A DNA stretch of 64,000 bases. Source: Enterococcus montenegrensis (GTDB lineage Bacteria > Bacillota > Bacilli > Lactobacillales > Enterococcaceae). Below, one piece after another: positions 9,916-18,789 of the stretch. The position numbers and the translations under genes were made by a program. The stretch spans positions 2,154,501 through 2,218,500 of the forward strand of contig NZ_CP120467.1 in NCBI RefSeq assembly GCF_029983095.1. Reading direction: 5' to 3'. Below the pieces are notes generated by a model. The model was not told the origin of the DNA. It saw only the letters and a program-made list of their open reading frames with translations, and ran no database searches. Numbering within the stretch: position 1 is the first letter of the stretch; each line of letters begins with the position of its first letter.

Positions 9916-11001
9916 GTGCAGTTAATTCTAGGTATCATCGCTATTTTACTAGTATTTTCAATTTATGCATTTTTCATTGAACCTAGCAGGCTCAAACAAC
10001 GGCATTACCTCATTCGCAAAAATAAACAACGGGTATTGGATATTTCAGATGCTTATGACATGTTCGCCCATGAAGGCGATGTAACAATTGCTCATATTAG
10101 CGATCTTCACTTTTCTCGCTGGTTCAAGCCACGCAAAATGAATAAAATTATTCGTTCTGTCATGGAGATGCAACCAGATATCATTGTTTTTACAGGAGAC
10201 TTAATTGATGATTATAAGCATTGGCCAAAAAAACAAACCGATCGCTTAATTGAAAAATTAAAACGTCTAAAAGCTCCGATGGGAAAAATTGCAGTATTAG
10301 GCAATCATGATTACAAGCACGGTGGCCAATACTTTGTCAAAGAAGTATTAAAAGAAGCTGGTTTTACTACCTTAGTTAATGAAGAAGTTTTTGGTTCTGA
10401 TGCGAAGATTTCCATGAATATCGTCGGAATTGATGATTTAAGTGGTGGGAAACCCAACTATAATTTTGAATCAACATTAGCTGAATGGCATATTTTATTA
10501 GCCCACCAGCCTGATCAAATCGATGCTATTAATAATTTGGAACAATACGATTTGGTTTTATCTGGTCACAGTCATGGTGGTCAAATCCGACTACCGTATT
10601 TATACATCAAAACAGAAGGCGCAAAGCACTATACTGACAGCCTGTACTTACCAACGAAAAATACAATTTTATCTGTGAACACCGGTATTGGCACCACAAT
10701 GATCCCTGCTCGTGTTGGTGTACCACCAGAAATTGTTTATTATCATCTTTCCAATAAACGCCAAATCTTTGAAAATTTTGATGACAATTTTAATTTTGAA
10801 AAACAAATTACGGTCGAAAAAAATGAAGTTGTGAAACAAGAAGAAAAAAATGACTATCTTACACCCGACAGGACAACTGTTCCACAAGAGCCAGCTGAAA
10901 CACCGACTGATACCCCAGCCGAAAAAAAGACGGATAAAACCGATAAAGTAGTGGATATCAACTTATTCCGCCGTCGTTATAAAAATAAAAAAATTATCTA
11001 A
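9916..11001 (+). CDS. Membrane-anchored metallophosphoesterase (calcineurin-like, YkuE/YaeI-type)
   Basis: This 361-residue protein starts at GTG 9916 behind AAAGGGGG. One N-terminal transmembrane helix (about residues 2-18) is followed by a metallophosphoesterase domain. The five metal-binding blocks are visible: ISDLHF, FTGDLID, LGNHDYKHGG, LLAHQPD and LSGHSHGGQ. The C-terminal 70 residues are low-complexity, rich in Glu, Thr and Lys, and end in a basic RRRYKNKK tail. Family members hydrolyse phosphodiesters or lipid-linked phosphates such as UDP-diacylglucosamine. The substrate here is unknown. Confidence 0.88.
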   Translation: MQLILGIIAILLVFSIYAFFIEPSRLKQRHYLIRKNKQRVLDISDAYDMFAHEGDVTIAHISDLHFSRWFKPRKMNKIIRSVMEMQPDIIVFTGDLIDDYKHWPKKQTDRLIEKLKRLKAPMGKIAVLGNHDYKHGGQYFVKEVLKEAGFTTLVNEEVFGSDAKISMNIVGIDDLSGGKPNYNFESTLAEWHILLAHQPDQIDAINNLEQYDLVLSGHSHGGQIRLPYLYIKTEGAKHYTDSLYLPTKNTILSVNTGIGTTMIPARVGVPPEIVYYHLSNKRQIFENFDDNFNFEKQITVEKNEVVKQEEKNDYLTPDRTTVPQEPAETPTDTPAEKKTDKTDKVVDINLFRRRYKNKKII

Positions 11002-11012
11002 TACAAAACAAT

Positions 11013-11050
11013 ACGACTTTCAAAATTTGATTTTGAAAGTCGTTTTTTTT
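11013..11050 (+). terminator. Terminator of the phosphoesterase gene
   Basis: A perfect stem ACGACTTTCAAAA with its complement (to 11043) is followed by eight T. Confidence 0.93.
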
Positions 11051-11073
11051 ATCCTATCCAATCTAGCCTACAA

Positions 11074-11103
11074 CAAAAAAACTCCCTCTAAAAAGAGGAA
11101 GTT
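11074..11103 (-). terminator. Terminator of the yfcC-like gene
   Basis: On the minus strand a stem AACTTCCTC/GAGGGAGTT with a short loop is followed by U7. It lies just past the carrier gene stop. Confidence 0.85.
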
Positions 11104-11112
11104 AATTGCGTG

Positions 11113-12837
11113 CTATTGTAGACCAATTGCAATTGCGATCACGATGAAAATTGACCCTAATACAAAGAAGAAACCTTGCATCTTGATTTGGAATTTCGCC
11201 CATTTGGCCCATTCAATATGTGCGACACCTAAAACCCCAATTAAACTTGCTGAAACTGGTGTGAAGGCATCAACAAACCCTGCACCTAATTGATAAGCTA
11301 AAACTGCAACTTGGCGAGAAACGCCCACAAGGTCAGCCAATGGCGCCATAATTGGCATTGTTAAAGCTGCTTGTCCTGAATTTGATGTTACGACTAAGTT
11401 GAATAAACTTTGGAAAACATACATTGCCCAAGCACCAACCATCGCTGGAACACCGCTTAATAAACCACCAACGCCGTGTAGCATTGTGTTTAATGCAGAT
11501 GGCATGTTCGCATCAGAACCACCTAAGACAAGTAGAATTCCTTTTGCCATCCCTACAACGATCGCTGTGCCGGCTAAATCAGCCGCACCGCTTTGGAAAC
11601 TTTTGGCAATATCATTCCAACCCATTTCGTCCAATTTGAACAATACTGCAATAATACCGGCAACTAAGCCCATTACAAAGAATTGAGATGCAATTTCAGG
11701 AATATAATATCCTTCTTGGGTTACTCCCCAAACGATCCAAATTAAAACAACTAACATTTCCAACAAAATTAATTTGTGACCTAATAAGAAAGGTTTCTTT
11801 TCATCTGTCGTTTTTTGAATTTGATCACGGAAATGTGCATCTGATTCATAAACTTCTGATTTCATTGGATTTTTACGAATACGTTCTGCATATAATGATA
11901 AGTAAAGTGCAGAAAGTGCGGTAATAACAAACCACATAACTAAACGGAAGGTTGCACCAGATAAGACTGGAATTCCGGCAATCCCTTGGGCAACTGCCAC
12001 ACTAAATGGACTCATCCAAGAAGCGGCATTCCCCACCTGCGAGGCAACATAAGTCACGGTGACCGCCACAATAGAGTCATACCCCAGCGCTATGACAAAA
12101 GGCACCATCACCATTGAAAACGGAATAACTTCTTCGGCCATCCCAAAAGTGGCACCACCAAAAGAAAAGGCAAAGAATAATAACGGAATCGCTAGCCGTT
12201 CTAGACCACGCGTTTTGGAAATAAAGGCAAAAATACCAGCATCAATCGCGCCTGTACGCATAATAATCCCAAAGGCACCACCGACGACGAGAATTAAAGC
12301 AACAATCCCAACAGCTGAACCGTACTTGTCACCAGAAACTAATCCTTCAAAAACAAAGTTCATGAAACCAAAACCATTAAAATCATCGGTTCCCCAAATC
12401 TTAGCTGTCTTGTGAAGCTTTTCTGACTTATCATAAATTTTGTCACCGTATAATTTATACAGCGCATCATCGGTCAGATTAATGCCATCTAGTGTTTCTT
12501 GAGAAAGTTTACTTTCCCCGTCTTTTATGACACCTTCAACATCTTCTTTGGCAACATCTAATTTTTCTAATTCATTTTGATTGCCCGCTAAATCTTCTAG
12601 TTTATCAAAGACAAACTCTTTATTTAACGGATAATCATAGCGGAAGGTATCTTGCTCCAAGACCGTCCGTGTTGCTACTTCCCCATTGGCATCTTTGTAC
12701 TCAACTTCAGTGGTAGAAAACTTACCTGCTGGTACAATAAACGTCAATAGCCACGCCGCGATAACAACCATAAAAATAATGACATAAGTATGGGGCGTAC
12801 GCATTTTTGTTAAATCACGTTTTTTCTTGTTCTTCAT
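11113..12837 (-). CDS. YfcC/DcuC-family membrane carrier
   Basis: This 574-residue secondary transporter belongs to the YfcC (C4-dicarboxylate/basic amino acid carrier-like) family. After a basic N-terminus and one helix (about 16-37) there is an extracytoplasmic, charged insert of about 120 residues, then ten or more helices from about 170 to the end. Conserved features include GxAxFGMAEEVIPF and the QVGNAASWMSP and SNSGQAALTMP segments, the Asn/Ser-rich re-entrant loops of this superfamily. AGAGGA precedes the start. Whether it carries amino acids, peptides or dicarboxylates is not clear. It is monocistronic. Confidence 0.85.
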   Translation of the reverse strand: MKNKKKRDLTKMRTPHTYVIIFMVVIAAWLLTFIVPAGKFSTTEVEYKDANGEVATRTVLEQDTFRYDYPLNKEFVFDKLEDLAGNQNELEKLDVAKEDVEGVIKDGESKLSQETLDGINLTDDALYKLYGDKIYDKSEKLHKTAKIWGTDDFNGFGFMNFVFEGLVSGDKYGSAVGIVALILVVGGAFGIIMRTGAIDAGIFAFISKTRGLERLAIPLLFFAFSFGGATFGMAEEVIPFSMVMVPFVIALGYDSIVAVTVTYVASQVGNAASWMSPFSVAVAQGIAGIPVLSGATFRLVMWFVITALSALYLSLYAERIRKNPMKSEVYESDAHFRDQIQKTTDEKKPFLLGHKLILLEMLVVLIWIVWGVTQEGYYIPEIASQFFVMGLVAGIIAVLFKLDEMGWNDIAKSFQSGAADLAGTAIVVGMAKGILLVLGGSDANMPSALNTMLHGVGGLLSGVPAMVGAWAMYVFQSLFNLVVTSNSGQAALTMPIMAPLADLVGVSRQVAVLAYQLGAGFVDAFTPVSASLIGVLGVAHIEWAKWAKFQIKMQGFFFVLGSIFIVIAIAIGLQ

Positions 12838-13132
12838 ATCTCTATCCTCTCTTTATACGATAACAATATTATAAGTTATTCTAGTCAAAAATCATACGTT
12901 TCTTTTGTAATTTTTTTAGATAAGCTGAATAATTATTGAAATTCCTTTTACAGCAATACCTTGATAGAACGCGATTTTAAAAGTTTTTAATTTCTGAAAA
13001 TTCAAATTATTACCGCTAACAATGATGCTTTTTCCTTATTTTAACTAATTGGATAAAGTTATCTTATACAAAATAAATGATAGCTATAAAATAATAATAA
13101 AAAATTAAGGGGTGATAATTCCCACCTTTTTA
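12838..13132. other. Gene-free AT-rich intergenic region
   Basis: About 295 bp between the carrier gene start and the shared terminator downstream of the DAHP synthase. It should contain the carrier promoter on the minus strand. I see no convincing -35/-10 pair, ORF or structured RNA. Confidence 0.5.
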
Positions 13133-13188
13133 GGCAATAGAATAACCCAAGATAAATTTTATTTTTTATCTTGGGTTATTTTATTGCC
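13133..13188. terminator. Strong hairpin terminator downstream of DAHP synthase
   Basis: GGCAATA and the long AATAACCCAAGATAAA arm pair with their complements (13168-13188) to give a stem of more than 20 bp. T/A-rich sequence lies on both sides. It ends the minus-strand aroF-type gene. Confidence 0.8.
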
Positions 13189-13220
13189 TGTTTCCTGCAT
13201 CAATTTGTTACTTCAAAAAT

Positions 13221-14249
13221 TTATTCGGCATGTTTTGCAATGTAGCGAACTAACTCTTCTGTTTTTTCCCAGCCGAGACAAGGATCGGTGATCGATTGAC
13301 CAAAAACGGTTCCATCTGGTTCTTGACGACCATCTTCTATGAAACTTTCAATCATAAAGCCACGAACCATTTTTTTAATTTTTTGATTGTACTTGCGGTT
13401 TTCTAAGGTTTCTTTGACAATTCGAATTTGTTCGAAATACTGTTTACCAGAATTATCATGATTGGTGTCCACTACCACAAAAGGATTTTTAAAGTTTCCA
13501 ACTTCATAACGATTTGTAACTTCGATTAAATCTTCATAGTGATAATTGGGAATATTTTTCCCTACTTCATTTAGTCCCCCTCGTAAAACAACGTGGGCTA
13601 ATGGGTTAGAAGAAGACTCCACTTCTGCGCCATTATAAATGAACTCTTGTTTTTGTTGCGCAGCATATAGTGAATTGAATAGAACGGTTAAATTCCCACT
13701 CGTAGGATTTTTCAGCCCCGTTGGCTGATTGATACCACTGGCCACAAAACGATGTTGCTGATCTTCTACAGAGCGGGCACCAACTGCAATATAACTTACC
13801 AAGTCTTCAACGAACTCTAAATTTTCAGGGTAAAGCATTTCATCAGCAGTCGTTAAACCTGTTTCAGTTAAAACACGTTTGTGTAATTTACGTACAGAAA
13901 CAATCCCGCGAATTAAATTACTTTCTCCATTGGGATTTTGCTGATGCAACAGGCCTTTGTAGCCATCGCCATTGGTTCGCGGCTTATTCGTGTAAATGCG
14001 TGGTACCATGAATACTTTATCAGCGACTTCTGCTTGTAATTTTGCTAAACGATGTACATATTCCATCACAGCTTCTTCTTCATGAGCTGAACACGGACCA
14101 ATGATTAATAAAATACGTTGATCTTCACCGGTAATAATTTTTTCTAATTCTAAATCACGTGCTTTTTTTTGCCCCGCCTCTGCTTCTGATAATTTTGCTA
14201 ATGACTTTACTGACTCTGCGTTAATTTTTTTACTGATTGCTTTAAACAT
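13221..14249 (-). CDS. 3-deoxy-7-phosphoheptulonate (DAHP) synthase, class I
   Basis: This 342-residue enzyme catalyses the first step of the shikimate pathway, joining phosphoenolpyruvate and erythrose-4-phosphate. Family motifs are LLIIGPCSAHEE (about residues 48-59), YTNKPRTNGDGYKGL (PEP/E4P-binding), VGARSVEDQQHR and VVDTNHDNSGK (metal-binding His/Asp). The length fits the AroF/G/H type. A T-box leader controls it, which means charging of an aromatic tRNA is sensed; feedback inhibition by Tyr, Phe or Trp cannot be told from sequence. It stands alone, without other aro genes in the window. Confidence 0.95.
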   Translation of the reverse strand: MFKAISKKINAESVKSLAKLSEAEAGQKKARDLELEKIITGEDQRILLIIGPCSAHEEEAVMEYVHRLAKLQAEVADKVFMVPRIYTNKPRTNGDGYKGLLHQQNPNGESNLIRGIVSVRKLHKRVLTETGLTTADEMLYPENLEFVEDLVSYIAVGARSVEDQQHRFVASGINQPTGLKNPTSGNLTVLFNSLYAAQQKQEFIYNGAEVESSSNPLAHVVLRGGLNEVGKNIPNYHYEDLIEVTNRYEVGNFKNPFVVVDTNHDNSGKQYFEQIRIVKETLENRKYNQKIKKMVRGFMIESFIEDGRQEPDGTVFGQSITDPCLGWEKTEELVRYIAKHAE

Positions 14250-14283
14250 GTCCTTTTACCCCTTTATTTTAAGATTTAAATAC

Positions 14284-14566
14284 AAAGAAAAAGACCTCAT
14301 CCTTTCAATTTGAAAGGACGGGTCTTGAAATAGACTCGTGTTACCACCTTTTTTTATAGTCTGCTTGCGCAAAACTACCTCATTAGGTACAAAAATACTT
14401 ATACCCTGGCAAATTTAACGAAGGCACACCATCCGTCGCAGCCTACTTGATTCGGTGCGAAGTTCAAAGAGGAATTCAGTAAAAATAATTGCGCGCCTCT
14501 CAATTACCGGCAACTTCCTGTCTTCTTATTTTTACTTACTATTTCTTGTCATCACTTTTATTTATT
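14284..14566 (-). promoter_or_regulatory. T-box riboswitch controlling DAHP synthase
   Basis: On the minus strand the leader has a long Stem I region, the T-box sequence AAGGTGGTAACACGAG (14335-14350), and a terminator hairpin AAGACC..CCTTTCAA/TTGAAAGG..GGTCTT followed by U-rich sequence (14284-14326). Uncharged tRNA would pair with the T-box bulge and favour the antiterminator. On the 3' side of Stem I the triplet TTC followed by a purine is a candidate phenylalanine specifier. That codon choice is my inference and less certain than the T-box itself. Confidence 0.93.
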
Positions 14567-14572
14567 GCACTT

Positions 14573-14601
14573 ATTGTATACAGCTACTTTTCAATTGTCA
14601 A
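14573..14601 (-). promoter_or_regulatory. Consensus promoter of the T-box/DAHP synthase transcript
   Basis: TTGACA (14596-14601) and TACAAT (14573-14578) are spaced by exactly 17 bp on the minus strand, immediately past the hemD stop. Confidence 0.88.
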
Positions 14602-14620
14602 GAAAATTCTAACAATTATT

Positions 14621-15298
14621 TTAATCAATCTTTTCTACGTCACTTTTCAATCGTGCAGTATACCCGGCTTTTTCAATTGCTTTTTTTGTTGTTTCGCCAA
14701 TAGCAACAAACTGTAACGGCAAAGCCGAATAATTTTTATAAACCTTAATAAAACGTCTCCAAGCAGAAGGACTCGTAAAATATACGGCGGTGATTTTTTT
14801 TGTCTCCAACACCTTTTCTAACTTTTTTTGACTCCTCAGTGGAAAAAGGTTGTCATACGCAATAAAACTCTGTACCTCGTAATTTGTTAGCATCTGTTCC
14901 ACATTATTATCTGCCAATTGACTTTTCGGATATAAAATACGTGTTTTTTTAGGGTAGGCTTTTTGCCAAGTCGTTAACAGCATTTCCTTTGTCTCTTTGG
15001 GACTAATAAAAGTAGGGGTAAACCCTGCATTTATCACTGCTTGGGCAGTTTTTTGTCCAATTACAGCGATTTTCACACTAGATTGGGCATGCTTTAAAAT
15101 ACTTTCAACCGGGACTTGACTTGTAAAAAAAAGCCACTGGGTTGCTTTAATTTCTGCAATTTCGTTAGCGGATAATTTTCGTAAGGAAATTTCAGTTAAA
15201 GGTAAAATTTGCGTCTGATAACCCTTGGCTATAAAAAAAGCTTGATCCAATTCATTTAAGTCAGCTAAACGTGTTAGCAAAATGCACGCTTTTTTCAT
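14621..15298 (-). CDS. hemD: Uroporphyrinogen-III synthase (HemD)
   Basis: This 225-residue protein of the HemD fold has two alternating domains and a weakly conserved sequence. It is recognisable by ILLTR at the N-terminus, the central IAVIGQKTAQAV, and YFTSPSAWRRF followed by VAIGETTKKAIEKAGY near the C-terminus. It closes hydroxymethylbilane to uroporphyrinogen III, the branch point to siroheme and haem. Lying just after nirB-nirD, it most likely supplies siroheme for nitrite reductase. AGAAAGGA precedes the ATG. A long hairpin separates it from nirD, so it may also be read separately. Confidence 0.85.
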   Translation of the reverse strand: MKKACILLTRLADLNELDQAFFIAKGYQTQILPLTEISLRKLSANEIAEIKATQWLFFTSQVPVESILKHAQSSVKIAVIGQKTAQAVINAGFTPTFISPKETKEMLLTTWQKAYPKKTRILYPKSQLADNNVEQMLTNYEVQSFIAYDNLFPLRSQKKLEKVLETKKITAVYFTSPSAWRRFIKVYKNYSALPLQFVAIGETTKKAIEKAGYTARLKSDVEKID

Positions 15299-15316
15299 GA
15301 TGTTTCCTTTCTAAAA

Positions 15317-15387
15317 TAAATACCCAAACCATTTTTTAGGTCACAAAAGTTAAAATTGTCGCCACCTAAGCTTAAGTTTGGGTATTT
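15317..15387 (-). promoter_or_regulatory. Large nested hairpin between nirD and hemD
   Basis: AATACCCAAAC pairs with GTTTGGGTATT across about 70 bp, and inside it TTAGGT pairs with ACCTAA. The minus-strand 3' side is only moderately U-rich, so this may be a partial terminator or an RNA processing/stability element in the nir transcript rather than a clean terminator. Confidence 0.5.
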
Positions 15388-15415
15388 TTGTCATTTTGAG
15401 TTACACACGCCAAAT

Positions 15416-15718
15416 TTAGATTTCAACGTAAACTTCATCTTCGTCAATCATAACTGGAAAAGTCTTGATCTGACCTTCATCAGGTTCTTGAATCCTACCG
15501 TCAATAAGGGAGATTTTGTAATCCCGCATCGGTTCATAGAGGTAATCTCCTGCAACCATGCCTTCTAAAATTGGTCCTTTTGTTAAGGGACAGTAATCAG
15601 CTAAAGCGTAAATTTTCCCTTCAGAAGTCGTAAAAATCGCAATTTTTTCATCCTTAAGGGTGACCGAACGCCCCACTCGTGGAATGAGTTTACTTTTTTT
15701 GGTGGCTAAAACTTTCAT
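15416..15718 (-). CDS. nirD: Nitrite reductase small subunit (NirD)
   Basis: This 100-residue protein has a Rieske-like beta fold and is the small subunit of NADH-dependent assimilatory or detoxifying nitrite reductase. The typical stretch ADYCPLTKGPILEG followed by YEPMRDYKISLIDG aligns with NirD. As in most NirD proteins the iron-sulphur Cys/His ligands are not all present, so it should lack a cluster. The start codon shares one base with the nirB stop (TAATG), showing tight coupling. It acts with NirB in the cytoplasm. Confidence 0.9.
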   Translation of the reverse strand: MKVLATKKSKLIPRVGRSVTLKDEKIAIFTTSEGKIYALADYCPLTKGPILEGMVAGDYLYEPMRDYKISLIDGRIQEPDEGQIKTFPVMIDEDEVYVEI

Positions 15719-18147
15719 TACGAAACCTCCACTTTTTCCGGTTTTTCAATCGTATACATTTTTTCTCGTAAATCAACATCTTTTGTAATTGGTCCCCACG
15801 GATCCCGCTGACCTTTTGCCTCTAATGATTCACGTAATGCTGTCCATAGCTCTACTCTTTTTTTCGTATCCAATAAGACGGTCTTCACATTATCAAAGCC
15901 CATCCGTTCAACCCAAGGCGCTGTCCGTTCACCGTAAACGCCTGTTTCACGATAATATTGCAACATTGCACCACAGAGTTCAATGACTTCAGCTTCTGTT
16001 TCAAAAGTCCCTAACATTTTGGCTTCAACAAGTTCTGTTCCGCCGTTGCCGCCAATCATTACTTGAAAGCCATTTTCCACACCGATAATCCCAAAGTCTT
16101 TTACCGCCGATTCGACACAGCTGCGTGGACAACCCGAAACACCGACTTTAAATTTGTGGGGCGTATCCAAATACTCAAATGTCTCTTCCAATTTTACCCC
16201 TAAGCCCATTGTATCTTGGGTACCAAAACGACAGAAGCTTTTCCCCACACAAGTTTTAACAGAGCGGAATACTTTGCCATACGCTTGGGCTGCAACCATA
16301 TCTAATTCTTCCCATATTTTTGGCAGGTCAACTTTTTTCACACCGTAAAGGCCGATGCGCTGAGAACCGGTGACTTTGACCAATGGGACATTGTATTTTT
16401 CCGCTACTTGTGCCAATTTTAATAATTGTTGCGGTGTTGTTTGACCACCACGCATCCGGGGAATAACCGAAAAAGTCCCATCTTTTTGAATATTGGCATG
16501 CATTCGTTCGTTTACAACCCGCGATTCACGTTCATCCTCATGCTCTTTTGGCCATGCTACATTTAAATAGAAATTGACCGCCGGACGACATTTAGGACAG
16601 CCCTCTTTATTTTTCCAGCCGAGGATTTCAAATACTTCTTTGGTACTCAACAAATGTTTAGCATAAATTTGTGTTACCACTTGATCTCGATTTAAATCTG
16701 TACAACCACAGATTCCTGTTGCCGCTGTAACACTATCGCCCAGTTCAGCTTCTAACAAAGTTTGTACTTGCGGTTTACATTTACCACATGAAGTTCCCGC
16801 TTTTGTAACTTTCCCAACTTCAGCGACACTGGTTAATCCTTTTTCCCGGATTGAACGGAGAATATCGCCTTTTGAAACACCATTACAGCCACAAACCGTT
16901 TCATCCTCATCCCATGATAAAACATCATCGCCTGTGCCAGCACCTTCGCCAATCGCTTGTAAAACTGCGATTGTTTGTAACTCATCTAAAGATTGTCCTT
17001 TTTTCATCATGTTGTAATAGCGACTGCCGTCTTCTGTGTCGCCGTACAAAACGATACCGGCAATTTTTCCGTCTTTTAAGAAAATCTTCTTGTATTTTTT
17101 ACTGCTACTATCAAAAGCTTCAATACTTTCTAGACCTTCTGTATTTACAACATTGCCCGCAGAATAAAGATCTGCCCCCGAAACTTTCAACGAAGTAAAC
17201 GTCGTTGAACCTTGATAAGGCTTAATATCGGCTTGTTGTGTTAATTTATCTGCTAAAACTTTGCCCTGTTCAAATAAAGGTGCCACCAGACCATAACAAA
17301 TACCATTATGTTCAGCGCACTCCCCGACTGCGTAAATATCTGGTAAATTGGTTTCCATATAGTCATTTACCACAATTCCACGATTAACCGTCAAGCCGAT
17401 TTCTTGTGCCAACTCTACTGCCGGACGAATTCCAATCGACATAACAATTAAGTCGGTTGCAATCTCACTACCATCACTAAAGCGCATCCCTTCTACTCGT
17501 GTATCCCCTAGAATTTCTTTAGTATTGTGTTCTAACAAAAATTTCAATCCTTGATTTTCAAGCTCAGCTTGTAATAACTTGCCTGCTTTTTCATCTAGTT
17601 GAGTTTCCATTAACCACTTTGCTAAGTGAACGACGGTAACGTCCATTCCTTGGTCATATAACCCTTTGGCTGCTTCTAAACCTAATAATCCACCACCGAT
17701 TACGACTGCTTTTTTATATTTTGCAGCAGCTTGTAACATCGCTGCTGTATCATCAATCGTACGAAAAGCGACCACACCTTCTTTATCAACACCAGGAATC
17801 GGTAAGAGAAATGGATGTGAGCCGGTTGCAAAAAGCAGTTTGTCAAAAGGAACGACTTGTCCAGAATTGGTAGTAATAATTTTGTTTTCAGTATCGACTC
17901 CGACAGCTTCATCATGATTAATTAATTGAATGTGGTTTTCTGTATACCAAGCAATTGGATTAGTAATAATTTCTTCCACTGTCATTTTATTTTGCAAAAC
18001 ATTGGATAACATAATGCGATTGTAATTTGGATAAGCTTCTTTACCAATAATAGTTACTTCATAGCGATCTGGATCACGACTGATAATTTCTTCAATCGTT
18101 CGAACTCCCGCCATTCCGTTTCCGATTACGACTAAACGTTCTTTCAT
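15718..18147 (-). CDS. nirB: Nitrite reductase [NAD(P)H] large subunit (NirB)
   Basis: This 809-residue siroheme enzyme reduces nitrite to ammonium with NADH. Domains in order are an FAD/NAD-binding reductase (about 1-400, starting VVIGNGMAG), then two BFD-like [2Fe-2S] segments. The first has CGCNG near 418 and CGKCKP near 455; the second has CGCTD near 485 and CPKCRP near 520. The ferredoxin-like and siroheme halves follow, with the [4Fe-4S]-siroheme ligands CVGKSFC (about 630) and CPRSC (about 672). All key cysteines are present. AAAGGTGG precedes the ATG. It is co-translated with nirD. Confidence 0.97.
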   Translation of the reverse strand: MKERLVVIGNGMAGVRTIEEIISRDPDRYEVTIIGKEAYPNYNRIMLSNVLQNKMTVEEIITNPIAWYTENHIQLINHDEAVGVDTENKIITTNSGQVVPFDKLLFATGSHPFLLPIPGVDKEGVVAFRTIDDTAAMLQAAAKYKKAVVIGGGLLGLEAAKGLYDQGMDVTVVHLAKWLMETQLDEKAGKLLQAELENQGLKFLLEHNTKEILGDTRVEGMRFSDGSEIATDLIVMSIGIRPAVELAQEIGLTVNRGIVVNDYMETNLPDIYAVGECAEHNGICYGLVAPLFEQGKVLADKLTQQADIKPYQGSTTFTSLKVSGADLYSAGNVVNTEGLESIEAFDSSSKKYKKIFLKDGKIAGIVLYGDTEDGSRYYNMMKKGQSLDELQTIAVLQAIGEGAGTGDDVLSWDEDETVCGCNGVSKGDILRSIREKGLTSVAEVGKVTKAGTSCGKCKPQVQTLLEAELGDSVTAATGICGCTDLNRDQVVTQIYAKHLLSTKEVFEILGWKNKEGCPKCRPAVNFYLNVAWPKEHEDERESRVVNERMHANIQKDGTFSVIPRMRGGQTTPQQLLKLAQVAEKYNVPLVKVTGSQRIGLYGVKKVDLPKIWEELDMVAAQAYGKVFRSVKTCVGKSFCRFGTQDTMGLGVKLEETFEYLDTPHKFKVGVSGCPRSCVESAVKDFGIIGVENGFQVMIGGNGGTELVEAKMLGTFETEAEVIELCGAMLQYYRETGVYGERTAPWVERMGFDNVKTVLLDTKKRVELWTALRESLEAKGQRDPWGPITKDVDLREKMYTIEKPEKVEVS

Positions 18148-18204
18148 GGATTTTCCACCTTTATTGTTAATAGCTTCACAATAAAAGAAATCACCCTTGA
18201 AACC

Positions 18205-18222
18205 TATTGGGGAATCCCCTAT
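18205..18222 (-). promoter_or_regulatory. GC-rich dyad in the nirB promoter region (NreC-box-like)
   Basis: The minus strand reads TAGGGGATTCCCCAAT, a perfect GGGGA-T-TCCCC dyad about 60 bp before nirB. It differs by one base from the TAGGG-N4-CCCTA site known for the nitrogen-oxyanion and oxygen-responsive regulator NreC of staphylococci. No nreC gene is in the window, so the regulator is inferred. Confidence 0.45.
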
Positions 18223-18315
18223 ATTTGTTGTTTATTTCACAAAGCAACCAAAAAAATGCTGTCTTTTCCTACAAACACCAAAGTAGCCCATCACCTTTTT
18301 CTTATCCTTCGGTCA

Positions 18316-18349
18316 GATAAAAAAACAGCCTCAGCTATTGAGACTGTCT
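18316..18349 (-). terminator. Terminator overlapping the 3' end of sirC
   Basis: On the minus strand ACAGTCTCA and TGAGGCTGT form a stem followed by U7. The sirC stop codon is inside the stem. It separates sirC from nirB. Confidence 0.85.
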
Positions 18350-18789
18350 TCATTTCTTAAGATTTGCTGCAATTTTTCTTTTAATTCTTTTGTTTGACTT
18401 GGGCTTTTCCCCTTAGAAGAAAGTGCAATTTCAAAATCATGATACGTAAAACTCGCCAAATTAAAAAAATTACTGTTGGCTTTATTTGTCGTATCATTCA
18501 CAAGTTGTGTTGGTAAAATCTCTCTTGTGATTTCATGATTCACCCTATCATCATTGGTACAAATGAAAATCATTTGAAAATCAGCAGTGTCCCCTATTTG
18601 GTAGATTCGCTTGTGCCACGTTATCTTTTTTGCCACTGCTGCTTTTTGCACATAATCGCTGGCAACAGGTGCAATTACCGTCGGACTATTTCCGGCTGCC
18701 ACTAGTTTTTGAATTTTTCTAGTAGCAATCTTCCCTGCCCCGACAACTAAAATTTTCATAGTGACAACATCAAGCATGATGGGTAACAT
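18331..18789 (-). CDS. sirC: Precorrin-2 dehydrogenase (SirC/YlnF-type), siroheme synthesis
   Basis: This 152-residue protein starts MLPIMLDVVTMKILVVGAGKIATRK, the family N-terminus with a Rossmann GxGxxA. IFICTNDDRVN matches the xATxDxxVN block of CysG-N/SirC proteins. It oxidises precorrin-2 to sirohydrochlorin with NAD. I chose ATG 18789 over the internal ATG 18759 because the family normally has this MxPxxLD lead-in. It overlaps a truncated upstream frame by 20 bp and ends in a terminator. It presumably supplies siroheme to NirB; the methyltransferase is not in this window. Confidence 0.88.
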   Translation of the reverse strand: MLPIMLDVVTMKILVVGAGKIATRKIQKLVAAGNSPTVIAPVASDYVQKAAVAKKITWHKRIYQIGDTADFQMIFICTNDDRVNHEITREILPTQLVNDTTNKANSNFFNLASFTYHDFEIALSSKGKSPSQTKELKEKLQQILRNEDSLNS

